The notes beneath the pieces are model-generated. The model saw only the letters and a list, made by a program, of their open reading frames with translations, was not told the DNA's origin and did no database searches. This document shows, in pieces, positions 41,128-50,304 of a DNA stretch of 64,000 nt. Positions within the stretch are counted from its first letter, which is position 1; each line of letters opens with the position of its first letter. Both the position numbers and the translations under genes were made by a program. The stretch is from Tritonibacter horizontis (GTDB lineage: Bacteria > Pseudomonadota > Alphaproteobacteria > Rhodobacterales > Rhodobacteraceae): assembly GCF_001518015.1 (NCBI RefSeq), contig NZ_LPUY01000065.1, positions 1 to 64,000 on the forward strand, read 5' to 3'.

Positions 41128-42165
41128 ATGGACAGCCAAATCGCAGACAACGGCGCACCGACGCCCGTCAAAGCCCCTGCCGACCAAGCCGCCGCGTCGG
41201 TGGCAAACGCCTCTCACGGTGGCCTGCCGCGCAATCCGGGCATGCCGCTGGATCTGGATTGGGCCCTGGGGATCGAGGCGAACACCTCTGCCATCGAACG
41301 GCGCTGTGCCAGCCTGCCCGGGCGCCGCACGGTCAAGAAAGACCACCAAGCCGCCTGGCTGTTGAAGGCAGTGACCTGCATCGACCTCACCACCCTGGCC
41401 GGCGACGATACCGATGCCCGGGTGCAGCGCCTCTGCGCCAAGGCACGACAGCCGGTCCGGGCCGACATTCTGTCAGACCTCGGCATGAGCAAGATCACCA
41501 CCGGCGCGGTCTGCGTCTATCACGACATGATCCCCGCCGCCGTCCGGGCGCTGCATGGCACCGACATTCCGGTCGCAGCCGTCTCCACCGGTTTTCCCGC
41601 CGGGCTGTCCCCCTTTCACCTGCGGGTCGAAGAGATCCGCGAAAGCGTCAAGGCAGGCGCCCGCGAGATTGATATCGTAATTTCCCGCCGCCATGTGCTC
41701 ACGGGAAATTGGCAAGCGCTCTATGACGAAATGAAAGCCTTCCGCGAGGCCTGCGGCGAGGCGCATGTGAAGGCGATCCTGGCCACCGGCGAGCTGGGCA
41801 CCCTGCGCAATGTCGCCCGCGCCTCGATGATCTGCATGATGGCAGGCGCTGATTTCATCAAGACCTCCACCGGCAAGGAAGGGGTGAATGCCACCCTGCC
41901 CGTCTCGCTGGTGATGATCCGCGCCATTCGGGACTATTACGAACGAACCGGCGTCCACGTCGGCTACAAACCCGCTGGCGGCATTTCCAAGGCCAAGGAC
42001 GCACTGGTTTATCTCAGCCTGATGAAAGAGGAACTGGGCAACCGCTGGGTTCAGCCCGACCTGTTCCGCTTTGGCGCCTCCAGCCTGCTCGGCGATATCG
42101 AACGCCAGCTCGAACACCACGTGACCGGCGCCTATTCTGCCGGCTACCGCCACCCGATGGCGTGA
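41128..42165 (+). CDS. deoC: Deoxyribose-phosphate aldolase
   Basis: Class I aldolase splitting 2-deoxyribose 5-phosphate into glyceraldehyde 3-phosphate and acetaldehyde. The Schiff-base lysine is in DFIKTSTGKEG, with the second lysine in VGYKPAGGI and an early TCIDLTTL strand. At 345 residues it belongs to the long class with an extra 80-residue N-terminal part. The ATG at 41128 has an AGGA site; the frame is open further upstream to 41059. It is followed 10 bp later by an aldehyde dehydrogenase gene, which would remove the acetaldehyde. Confidence 0.95.
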   Translation: MDSQIADNGAPTPVKAPADQAAASVANASHGGLPRNPGMPLDLDWALGIEANTSAIERRCASLPGRRTVKKDHQAAWLLKAVTCIDLTTLAGDDTDARVQRLCAKARQPVRADILSDLGMSKITTGAVCVYHDMIPAAVRALHGTDIPVAAVSTGFPAGLSPFHLRVEEIRESVKAGAREIDIVISRRHVLTGNWQALYDEMKAFREACGEAHVKAILATGELGTLRNVARASMICMMAGADFIKTSTGKEGVNATLPVSLVMIRAIRDYYERTGVHVGYKPAGGISKAKDALVYLSLMKEELGNRWVQPDLFRFGASSLLGDIERQLEHHVTGAYSAGYRHPMA

Positions 42166-42175
42166 GGACCAACAG

Positions 42176-44518
42176 ATGACAATCAAAGAGATCTTCGACA
42201 GCATGGATTATGGCCTCGCCCCCGAAAGCGCCGCAGACGCCTTTGCCTGGCTGGTCGATCAGGGCAGCCGCTTTGGCCTGTTCATCGACGGGACCTTCAC
42301 CCAACCCGGCAAAGGTTTTGAAAGCCGCAACCCCGCAACGGGCGAGGTCCTGGCCGAGTTGACCCAGGCGACGCAAAAAGATGTCGAGGCCGCCGTCAAG
42401 GCCGCGCGCGCGGCACAGCCCGGCTGGGCGGAGATTGGTGGCACCGGGCGGGCCATGTTCCTCTATGCCATCGCGCGCCTGCTGCAAAAGCACAGCCGCC
42501 TGTTCGCGGTGCTGGAGACCCTCGACAACGGCAAACCGATCCGGGAGAGCCGTGACATCGACATTCCCCTGGTGCAGCGTCATTTCTACCATCACGCCGG
42601 CCATGCCCAGCTGATGGACACAGAGATGGCCGGGCGTGAGGCGCTTGGCGTCTGTGGGCAGATCATTCCGTGGAATTTTCCGCTGCTGATGCTGGCCTGG
42701 AAGGTCGCGCCAGCGCTGGCAATGGGCAATACCGTGGTCCTGAAACCAGCCGAATATACCTCGCTGACCGCGCTCCTGTTCGCCGATATCTGCCGTCAGG
42801 CCGGGCTGCCCAAGGGGGTGGTCAACATCGTCACCGGCGACGGTGCGGTGGGTGAAATGATCGTCAACGCGAAGGTGGACAAGATCGCCTTTACCGGCTC
42901 CACCGATGTCGGGCGCAAAATCCGTCAGGCCACCGCCGGCAGCGGCAAGGCGTTGACGCTGGAGCTGGGCGGTAAGAGCCCCTATATCGTCTTTGACGAC
43001 GCCGATCTCGACAGCGCCATCGAGGGGCTGGTGGATGCCATCTGGTTCAATCAGGGCCAGGTCTGCTGCGCCGGATCCCGGCTTTTGGTTCAGGAAAGCG
43101 TGTCGGAGCGGTTCCACACCAAACTGCGCGCCCGCATGAAGACCCTTCGCCTGGGCGACCCGCTTGATAAATGCGTCGATGTCGGCGCCATCATTGATCC
43201 GGTTCAACACGCCCAAATCACCAAAATGGTCGCTTCGGCCCGGAACTGCACGGTGCACCAATCCCCGGTGGCCCTGCCGACGCAGGGCTGTTTCTACCCG
43301 CCGACCCTGATCGAGGGGCTGTCGCCTGCGGACCCTCTGATGCAGGAGGAAATCTTTGGCCCGGTGCTGGTCTCCACCACCTTTCGCACCCCGGCCGAAG
43401 CGGTGGAACTGGCGAACAACACCCGCTACGGGCTGGCCGCGACGCTCTGGACCGAGAATGTGAACCTCGCGCTGGACATCGCACCGAAACTGGCGGCCGG
43501 CGTGGTCTGGGTCAACGGCACCAACATGTTCGACGCGGCAGCCCCGTTTGGCGGTGTCCGCGAAAGCGGGTTTGGCCGCGAAGGTGGCGTTGAGGGCCTG
43601 ATGGCCTATACTCGCGCCAGCGAAAAGCCCGAACCGCTCGCCCCCGTTCCCGCCTTTGAAAGCAACGATGCCCCCGTCGCGCCGGGCGGGCTGGACCGAA
43701 CCGCAAAGATGTTTGTCGGCGGCAAGCAGGCGCGCCCGGACGGCGGGTATTCCAAACCGGTCTATGGGCCCGATGGCAACCTGCTCGGCCATGTCGGGAT
43801 CGGCAACCGCAAGGACGTGCGCAACGCGGTCGAGGCGGCCCATGCCGCCAAGGGCTGGTCCAAGACCACCGGCCATCTGCGGGCTCAGATCCTCTATTAT
43901 CTGGCCGAAAACCTCGCCGCCCGCGCTGACGAATTTGCCATGCGGATTGATGCGATGACCGGCAAAGGCACCGGCGCGGCAGAGGTCGAAGCCTCCCTGC
44001 AGCGACTGTTTTCCGCAGCCGCATGGGCCGACAAATACGACGGGCTCGCCCATGGGGTGCCGATCCGTGGTGTCGCCCTTGGCATGAAGGAACCCGTGGG
44101 CACCATCGGCATCCTCTGCGCGGATGAGGCCCCGCTTCTGGGGTTGATCTCGGCTGTTGCACCGGCGCTGGCGATGGGCAACCGGGTGGTGCTGGCCGCC
44201 TCGCAGGCCTTCCCACTGGCCGCGACCGATCTTTATCAGGTGCTTGAAACCTCTGACCTGCCGGCCGGCGTGGTCAATATCCTGACCGGTAGCCACAAGG
44301 AGCTTGGCGAGACCCTGGTCAAGCACCTCAATCTTGACGCGGTCTGGAGTTTTTCCTCGACCGATCTGTCCAAGATGATCGAAGAGGCCTCCGCCGGGAA
44401 CCTCAAGCGGACCTGGGTCAACAATGGCCAGGCCTTCGATTGGTCCCGGGACCAGAGCAAACGCTTCCTGCAGGCCGCAACCGAGGTGAAAACCGTCTGG
44501 ATCCCCTACGGCGAGTAA
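42176..44518 (+). CDS. Aldehyde dehydrogenase of the ALDH16 family (tandem ALDH domains)
   Basis: A 780-residue protein with a complete ALDH domain (about 30-490) followed by a shortened second ALDH-like domain (about 500-780). The first domain has general base Glu263 in LELGGKSP and catalytic Cys297 in NQGQVCCAGSR. The second lacks both motifs and is probably structural. This layout defines ALDH16, for which active bacterial members have been characterised in Rhodobacterales. Co-transcribed with deoC, it most likely oxidises acetaldehyde from deoxyribose breakdown to acetate (inference from context). A terminator follows. Confidence 0.92.
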   Translation: MTIKEIFDSMDYGLAPESAADAFAWLVDQGSRFGLFIDGTFTQPGKGFESRNPATGEVLAELTQATQKDVEAAVKAARAAQPGWAEIGGTGRAMFLYAIARLLQKHSRLFAVLETLDNGKPIRESRDIDIPLVQRHFYHHAGHAQLMDTEMAGREALGVCGQIIPWNFPLLMLAWKVAPALAMGNTVVLKPAEYTSLTALLFADICRQAGLPKGVVNIVTGDGAVGEMIVNAKVDKIAFTGSTDVGRKIRQATAGSGKALTLELGGKSPYIVFDDADLDSAIEGLVDAIWFNQGQVCCAGSRLLVQESVSERFHTKLRARMKTLRLGDPLDKCVDVGAIIDPVQHAQITKMVASARNCTVHQSPVALPTQGCFYPPTLIEGLSPADPLMQEEIFGPVLVSTTFRTPAEAVELANNTRYGLAATLWTENVNLALDIAPKLAAGVVWVNGTNMFDAAAPFGGVRESGFGREGGVEGLMAYTRASEKPEPLAPVPAFESNDAPVAPGGLDRTAKMFVGGKQARPDGGYSKPVYGPDGNLLGHVGIGNRKDVRNAVEAAHAAKGWSKTTGHLRAQILYYLAENLAARADEFAMRIDAMTGKGTGAAEVEASLQRLFSAAAWADKYDGLAHGVPIRGVALGMKEPVGTIGILCADEAPLLGLISAVAPALAMGNRVVLAASQAFPLAATDLYQVLETSDLPAGVVNILTGSHKELGETLVKHLNLDAVWSFSSTDLSKMIEEASAGNLKRTWVNNGQAFDWSRDQSKRFLQAATEVKTVWIPYGE

Positions 44519-44561
44519 AACCTCTACCACAGACGGCGGTATGCATCGCCAAAACGCTACA

Positions 44562-44594
44562 GCGCGGCCCCGACATGGGACCGCGCCGTTTTTT
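44562..44594 (+). terminator. Rho-independent terminator of deoC-aldh
   Basis: GCGCGGcCCC pairs with GGGaCCGCGC across a short loop, followed by six T after CG. It lies between the convergent aldehyde dehydrogenase and M16 peptidase genes. Confidence 0.8.
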
Positions 44595-44629
44595 CATCGG
44601 ACGAGCGGGCGTTGCGCCACGGCGCGGCT

Positions 44630-46060
44630 CTAGTCGGTGGATCTCAGCCCCTCAGGCTCCCCCACCACCACGAACCGCAGCCCCTCCGGGTCGAGCAGCG
44701 CCTTGGCCACCCGGTTCACATCCTCCAGCGTCACCGCTTCGATCTTTTCGTTGCGGGTCACCACATAGTCGATGGGAAGCTCGTCCATCTGCATGGACAC
44801 AAGGATCGACGCGATCTGCCCATTGCCGTTGAACCGCAGCGGGTAGGCGCCGGTCAGATAGGTCTGTGCGTCCTGCAGTTCGTCTTTGGTCACGCCGTCG
44901 GCCACCATCGCCGCCCATTGGTCGCGCACAACCCCGACCGCTTCGGCCATTTTCTCATTCGCCGAGGCCAGCGACCCCATATAGGTCGAGGCCAGATCCA
45001 GCGGCAGCAAATAGCTGTAAACACCATAGGTCAGACCGCGTTTGGTGCGCACTTCCTGCATCAGCCGGGTCTCGAACGAGCCGCCACCGAGAATCTGGTT
45101 CAGCACATAGGCGGCAAAGAAATCAGGGTCATGGCGACCAATCCCCGCCTGCCCGAACAGCGCGACCGATTGCGGTGTCGCAAAGGGCACAACGGTCACG
45201 CCACCTGTCAGCAACACCTCGGCCGGACCAGGCATCGGTGCGCCTTCTGCCGGCAGATCCCCGAGCAATTCGTCCAGCATCACGCCCAGTTCCTGCGGCG
45301 TGATGTCCCCCACCGCGCTGACATAGAGCCGGTCCCGGGCAAAAACGGCCTCATGGGCATCGAACATATCCTGCCGGGTCAGGGCAGAGACGCTCTCCAC
45401 CGTGCCCTTGCCACTGGTGCCATAGGGATGATCGCCAAAGGCCAGTTTGGCAAAGGTCTCGCTGGCGATCTCGTTCGGGTCGGACATGTCAGAGCGAAGC
45501 CCCACCAGCACTTGCGCCCGCACCCGGTCCAGCGCATCCTGGTCAAAGCGCGGCTCCTGTATGGTCTGGCGCAGCAGCTCCATCACCTCGCCGCTGTTTT
45601 CACTCAGGAAACGGGCAGAGATCGACACCATGTCCTTGTTCGCATCGTAGGAAAAACTCGCGGCCAATGCTTCCAGCGCGCGGGTGTATTCCTGCGCGCG
45701 CAACTCACCGGAGCCTTCTTCCAGCAGCCCGCCCATCAGGAAGATCGCACCCCGCTTGCCCGGCGCATCGAGCGACGTTCCGCCCCGGAACCGCAGCTCC
45801 AGTGCGCCAAAGGGAATGCTGTGATCCTCCACCAGCCAGGCCTTGATCCCGCCTGGCGAGACCACTTCCTGTATGTCGATTTCCGCGCGGGCCGCCTGGG
45901 CGGCACCCAGCAAAACCATCGCCGTCAGCAGCGCAAACAGCGCCCTCAGTAGCGGTCGCCGATCCTGCGACGCGGTGCGCACGGCACCGCCCCTGCGCAT
46001 CGGACCCGATACTGGCCCCCGCAACCGGGTGGACAAGGCGCGCGTATGGTTCCGGCTCAT
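44630..46060 (-). CDS. M16 family peptidase-like protein, zinc motif absent
   Basis: Second protein of an M16 pair (476 residues). A signal or membrane segment lies at about 36-60 (RALFALLTAMVLLGAAQAARA). The M16 fold is evident (LELRFRGGTSLDAPGKRGAIFLMGGLLEEGSG, GGGSFETRLMQEVRTKRGLTYGVYSY), but the HxxEH zinc motif is missing where expected, as is usual for the non-catalytic partner of M16B heterodimers. The R-Y pair region KRGLTYGVYSY for substrate binding is kept. Overlap of 4 bp with the catalytic gene supports a stoichiometric complex in the periplasm. Confidence 0.9.
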   Translation of the reverse strand: MSRNHTRALSTRLRGPVSGPMRRGGAVRTASQDRRPLLRALFALLTAMVLLGAAQAARAEIDIQEVVSPGGIKAWLVEDHSIPFGALELRFRGGTSLDAPGKRGAIFLMGGLLEEGSGELRAQEYTRALEALAASFSYDANKDMVSISARFLSENSGEVMELLRQTIQEPRFDQDALDRVRAQVLVGLRSDMSDPNEIASETFAKLAFGDHPYGTSGKGTVESVSALTRQDMFDAHEAVFARDRLYVSAVGDITPQELGVMLDELLGDLPAEGAPMPGPAEVLLTGGVTVVPFATPQSVALFGQAGIGRHDPDFFAAYVLNQILGGGSFETRLMQEVRTKRGLTYGVYSYLLPLDLASTYMGSLASANEKMAEAVGVVRDQWAAMVADGVTKDELQDAQTYLTGAYPLRFNGNGQIASILVSMQMDELPIDYVVTRNEKIEAVTLEDVNRVAKALLDPEGLRFVVVGEPEGLRSTD

Positions 46061-47484
46061 TGATCACCCTCCTGCGGGCTTTGGGTCAGATATCCGGTGA
46101 CGGATGTTTCAGGCCGCAGCACCTCGCGGGCAACGGCGATAATTTCGTCTTCGGTGATGGATTGCAGCACCCGGGGCCAGTCCTGCACGTCCTCCACCGT
46201 CAGGCCGGAGGTCAGCGCCCGGCCATATCGGTTTGCGATCCGGTCCACATCGTCACGGGCATAGATCTCGGCCGCCCGCAGCTGGAGCTTGATCCGGTCC
46301 AACTGCTGGCTGTCCACGCCCTCCGCCATGAAGGCCGCCACCGTCTGATCCAACGCGGCTTCGGCTTCGGCCAGGGTGACGCCGTCGGCGGGCACGATCA
46401 CGAAATCAAACGTGGTGTCATCCAGCGACACCCCGGAATAGAAGGCCGCCGTGTAGACCGCCACCTGTTGCTCGAACTGCAGGGCATTCGCCAGATAGGA
46501 GGTGGTCCCGCCGCCAAGCAGTTCAGACAGCAGATACAGCGCCGCCGCCTTTTCCTGGCTCGCCGTGTCACGCTCCGGCGCGAGATAGGACCGCTGCACA
46601 TAGGGTTGCGCCACCCGCGGATCGGCAAAGCTGACCCGCCGTGCGGCGCTCTGCGGGGGTTCCTGACTGCGCAACCTGTCCGGCAATTCGGGGTTGGCGG
46701 GGATCACGCCATAATAGGTTTCGGCCAGGTCGCGCACCTCATCGGGCTGCACATCGCCGGACACCACCAAGATCGCGTTGTTGGGCGCATAATAGGTGCC
46801 GTAAAAGGACAGCGCATCCTCCATCGACAGGGTTTCCATCTCGTGGCGCCAGCCAATCACGGGCTGTCCATAGCGATGATTCAGATATTGCACCGCCCGC
46901 ATCTGTTCGCGAAACAGCGCCGACGGATCGTTGTCCGTCCGCTGGTTGCGCTCCTCCAGGATCACTTCGCGTTCCGTCACGATGTCGGTCTCGGTCAGCC
47001 GCAGATTGCGCATCCGGTCCGCTTCCATCCGCATCATCAGTTCCAGCCGGTCCGCCGCCACACGCTGGAAATAGGCGGTATAGTCATAGCTGGTAAACGC
47101 GTTGTCGCGGCCCCCGTTCCGGGCAACCGTGGCCGACAGCTCGCCCGCGTCCAGCGTGTCGGTGCCTTTGAACAACAGATGCTCAAGGAAATGCGCAACG
47201 CCGCTCTGGCCCACCGGTTCATCCGCCGATCCAGCGCGGTACCAGACCATATGCTGCACCACTGGCGCCCGGTGGTCTTCGACCAGAACAACCATCATGC
47301 CGTTGTCCAACGTGAAGGTGGTGACCAGCTCGGTGCCGCTCTGTGCCTCGGCATCGGGCGAGACGGAATCTGCGGGCGCGGGACTGCTGTCCTGCGCGGC
47401 CAGCCCGGTTGTCATCGCAAGACCGCAAAGCGCGGCGTACCCCAGGGCCTTTAGCCCTGCCAAGGTCGCTGCCACAGATGTCAT
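46057..47484 (-). CDS. M16 family zinc metallopeptidase, catalytic subunit
   Basis: Periplasmic or membrane-anchored M16B peptidase of 475 residues with an N-terminal signal sequence (about 1-30). The inverted zinc motif HxxEH is seen in VAHFLEHLLFKGTD, with the distal Glu expected about 75 residues later in the VTEREVILEERNQR stretch. VVSGDVQPDEV and the C-terminal half of the fold follow. GGAGG precedes the ATG. It is the first gene of the pair; the partner lacks the zinc site. Confidence 0.93.
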   Translation of the reverse strand: MTSVAATLAGLKALGYAALCGLAMTTGLAAQDSSPAPADSVSPDAEAQSGTELVTTFTLDNGMMVVLVEDHRAPVVQHMVWYRAGSADEPVGQSGVAHFLEHLLFKGTDTLDAGELSATVARNGGRDNAFTSYDYTAYFQRVAADRLELMMRMEADRMRNLRLTETDIVTEREVILEERNQRTDNDPSALFREQMRAVQYLNHRYGQPVIGWRHEMETLSMEDALSFYGTYYAPNNAILVVSGDVQPDEVRDLAETYYGVIPANPELPDRLRSQEPPQSAARRVSFADPRVAQPYVQRSYLAPERDTASQEKAAALYLLSELLGGGTTSYLANALQFEQQVAVYTAAFYSGVSLDDTTFDFVIVPADGVTLAEAEAALDQTVAAFMAEGVDSQQLDRIKLQLRAAEIYARDDVDRIANRYGRALTSGLTVEDVQDWPRVLQSITEDEIIAVAREVLRPETSVTGYLTQSPQEGDQ

Positions 47485-47627
47485 ATCCTATCCTCCGGAT
47501 CAGTCTGCCGAGCACGCACAGATGACGGCCCAAGGCGAATTCGTTGGGCAGAGTCGGTATATCTGCTGTAGCTCAAGTTACGATGCCCAGAGCCAGCCAC
47601 AAGCCAAATTGGCAAAAACGTGATGAC

Positions 47628-48134
47628 TTAGTTGGTCTCCGGCGGCGCAGAGGGGGTCGGCACCCCGGCACGGCGGTAGGCCGTGTTCACATCATAGGGG
47701 TCCAGCGCTTCCCGCTCGTAGGTCTCCGCGTAGCGATCAACGGGGAACAGTTTGATATTCGCCAGAATCCCGGCGCGCTTGCGACGTTTCACATCCTCGG
47801 CGCTCAGGGTTTCGCGAATGTCCCCCTGCACGCCGTAACGGCTCGCTGCTGTCACCAATGCGCCGTCACCCGCCGGGATACCGCTGCTACTGGGACGCCC
47901 GCCCAGGGCAAGGATCGCCTCCGCCTGCGGGTCGCGATCGGTGATGTTGCTGCCACCGGGGGTCGGGGTCGGCAGGGTGGCGTAGTTTTCCGGCTGCTCG
48001 AGGGGTTTGCTTGGCAGAACCAGAAATTCGTCGGGGGAATTGCGGCGCGCATCAAGATCATGCAGCGGCTTGTCGCCACAGGCTGTCAGCAACAGAACGG
48101 AACTCAGGATGATCGGAGCGGTCGCAAAGCGCAT
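47628..48134 (-). CDS. DUF3035 domain-containing lipoprotein
   Basis: A 168-residue outer-membrane or periplasmic lipoprotein of unknown function: signal peptide MRFATAPIILSSVLLLTACG with the lipobox LTAC. The rest is polar, with ARRNSPDEFLVLPSKPLE near the N-terminus, the conserved start of DUF3035. An in-frame start at 48194 would overlap lspA but destroys the signal peptide; the ATG at 48134 is preferred. It is directly downstream of lspA, the enzyme that processes it. Confidence 0.85.
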   Translation of the reverse strand: MRFATAPIILSSVLLLTACGDKPLHDLDARRNSPDEFLVLPSKPLEQPENYATLPTPTPGGSNITDRDPQAEAILALGGRPSSSGIPAGDGALVTAASRYGVQGDIRETLSAEDVKRRKRAGILANIKLFPVDRYAETYEREALDPYDVNTAYRRAGVPTPSAPPETN

Positions 48135-48190
48135 GGGGCGCGGTCCTCTTAGACGGTTTCGCTCACCTCTAGCGCAAATCGCAACCGAGG

Positions 48191-48673
48191 TCACGCAGGG
48201 TTTTTGCCCCGGCCCTCATACAGGATCAGGCCCGCCGCCCCGGCAAAGATAAAGATATCCGCGACGTTAAAGACAAACGGATTCTGGATGCCGCAGCAGG
48301 ACATGTTGAGGAAATCCAGCACATATCCATAGGCGATCCGGTCCACCACATTGCCCAGCGCGCCGCCGATGACCAGACCGGCAGCAACCTGCATCACGGT
48401 GCGGTCCGCGTGGCTGCGCCGCACCCAAAGATAGACAGCCGCGCAAATCAGTAGTGAGACAACAATCAAAATCCAACGGCTTGCGCCCCCGTCGCCGTCA
48501 AACAGGCCAAAGTTGATGCCGCGATTCTCGCCGTAGCGAAACCGCAGCAACGGCGGCAGCACATCCAGCCGCAAGCGCGTCACCAGATCGAGGCCGAAGA
48601 CGACCCCGATCTTTGTTGCCTGATCCACGAGCAGCGACAGGGCAGCCGCCAAATATAGCGCTTTGGCCCGCAT
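48191..48673 (-). CDS. lspA: Lipoprotein signal peptidase (signal peptidase II)
   Basis: Membrane aspartyl protease that removes signal peptides from prolipoproteins. The 160-residue protein has four helices. The catalytic aspartates lie in GNVVDRIAYGYVLDF and FNVADIFIFAG, and the early ENRGINFGLF motif is also conserved. AGGAGA precedes the ATG. It is in the order purH-lspA-lipoprotein, 17 bp from purH. Confidence 0.96.
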   Translation of the reverse strand: MRAKALYLAAALSLLVDQATKIGVVFGLDLVTRLRLDVLPPLLRFRYGENRGINFGLFDGDGGASRWILIVVSLLICAAVYLWVRRSHADRTVMQVAAGLVIGGALGNVVDRIAYGYVLDFLNMSCCGIQNPFVFNVADIFIFAGAAGLILYEGRGKNPA

Positions 48674-48690
48674 TGGCGGTTTCTCCTGGG

Positions 48691-50280
48691 TTAGTGACGG
48701 AAGTGGCGCATGCCGGTAAAGACCATCGCCAGACCTGCATCATTTGCGGCCTTGATGACCTCGTCATCGCGCATCGACCCGCCGGGCTGGATCACGCAGG
48801 TCGCCCCATTGGCCGCCGCTTCCAGCAGGCCATCGGCAAAGGGAAAAAACGCATCAGAGGCAACCGCGGACCCTTTGGCGAGGCTCTCCGGCAGGCCGAT
48901 CGCATCCGCCATCCGCTGCGCCTTGACGCCCGCGATGGTGGCCGAGTCCAGGCGGCTCATCTGGCCGGCGCCGACGCCAACGGTCTGGCCCGCCTTCACG
49001 TAAACAATCGCGTTGGATTTCACGTGTTTGGCAACCTTCCAGGCAAACAGCAAATCCGCCATCTGCGCCTCGGTCGGGGCCTTTTCGGTCACCACCTTGA
49101 GATCATCCATGGCGCGGTGGCCGATGTCCTTGTCCTGCACCAGCATGCCGCCCGAAACCTGACGGGTGGTCAGGCCGGCATCCTGCGGATTAGGCAGGCC
49201 ATCGGTCAGCAACAGACGCAGGTTTTTCTTGCCCGCAAAGATCTCTTTCGCCGCCTCCGAGGCGCCCGGCGCGATCACGACCTCGGTAAAGATCTCGGTG
49301 ATCGCTTCGGCCGTTTCCGCGTCCAGCGGCTGGTTCAACGCCACAATCCCCCCAAAGGCAGAGGTGCGGTCGCAGTCAAAGGCCTTTTTGTAGGCCTCGA
49401 TCAGGGTCGCCCCGCGCGCCACACCACAGGGGTTGGCATGCTTGATGATCGCCACGGCCGGGCCATCCTCGGGTGCAAATTCGCTGACCAGCTCGAACGC
49501 CGCATCGGTGTCGTTGATGTTGTTGTAGGACAGCTCTTTGCCCTGCAGTTGCCGGGCCGTTGCGACGCCGACCCGGGCGCTGCCATCGGTGTAAAAGGCC
49601 GCGTCCTGATGCGGGTTTTCACCATAGCGCAGGGTCTGGGCCAGTTGCCCGGCAAAGGCGCGACGCCGCGGGGCCTCCAGACCGATGGCGCCAGCCATCC
49701 AGTTCGACACCGCCGCATCATAGGCCGCAGTGCGCGCATAGGCGTTCTGCGCCAGCCACTGGCGAAACACGAAAGAGGTCTGACCGTCGTTCTGATCCAT
49801 CTCTTCCAGCAGGACCCCGTAGTCCTCGACATCCACCACGGTGTTCACAAAGGCATGGTTCTTGGCCGCCGCGCGGATCATCGCCGGGCCGCCGATGTCG
49901 ATATTCTCGATCATTTCGGCGTAATCGGCCCCACGTTTCAGCGCCGCCTCGAAGGGGTAGAGGTTCACCACCAACAGGTCGATTTCACCAATGCCATGTT
50001 CGGTCATGGCCGCCACATGGGCGTCATTGTCACGCAGCGCCAACAGCCCACCATGCACCATCGGGTGCAGCGTCTTCACACGGCCGTCCATCATCTCGGG
50101 GAACCCGGTCACCTCGGACACATCCCGGACGGACAGACCCGCCTCGCGCAGCGCCTTTGCGGTGCCGCCGGTGGACAGCAGCTCGACCCCGCGTTCGGCG
50201 AGGGATTTGCCCAGCTCGATCAGGCCGGTCTTGTCAGAGACGGACAGAAGGGCGCGGCGGACGGGGTGGAGGTCGGTCAT
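48691..50280 (-). CDS. purH: Bifunctional AICAR transformylase/IMP cyclohydrolase
   Basis: Carries out the last two steps of IMP synthesis. The 529-residue protein starts with the MGS-like cyclohydrolase domain ([45 protein letters not shown]), followed by the AICAR formyltransferase domain ([48 protein letters not shown]). Length and motifs are fully normal. It lies 24 bp downstream of the heparinase-like gene. Confidence 0.98.
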   Translation of the reverse strand: MTDLHPVRRALLSVSDKTGLIELGKSLAERGVELLSTGGTAKALREAGLSVRDVSEVTGFPEMMDGRVKTLHPMVHGGLLALRDNDAHVAAMTEHGIGEIDLLVVNLYPFEAALKRGADYAEMIENIDIGGPAMIRAAAKNHAFVNTVVDVEDYGVLLEEMDQNDGQTSFVFRQWLAQNAYARTAAYDAAVSNWMAGAIGLEAPRRRAFAGQLAQTLRYGENPHQDAAFYTDGSARVGVATARQLQGKELSYNNINDTDAAFELVSEFAPEDGPAVAIIKHANPCGVARGATLIEAYKKAFDCDRTSAFGGIVALNQPLDAETAEAITEIFTEVVIAPGASEAAKEIFAGKKNLRLLLTDGLPNPQDAGLTTRQVSGGMLVQDKDIGHRAMDDLKVVTEKAPTEAQMADLLFAWKVAKHVKSNAIVYVKAGQTVGVGAGQMSRLDSATIAGVKAQRMADAIGLPESLAKGSAVASDAFFPFADGLLEAAANGATCVIQPGGSMRDDEVIKAANDAGLAMVFTGMRHFRH

Positions 50281-50304
50281 CGGTGTCAGAATCCTTGTTC
50301 AGGT

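Noticed and set aside
42014-44530. Open frame of 838 codons on the - strand
   Set aside because: Mirror frame of the ALDH16 gene; no family resemblance.
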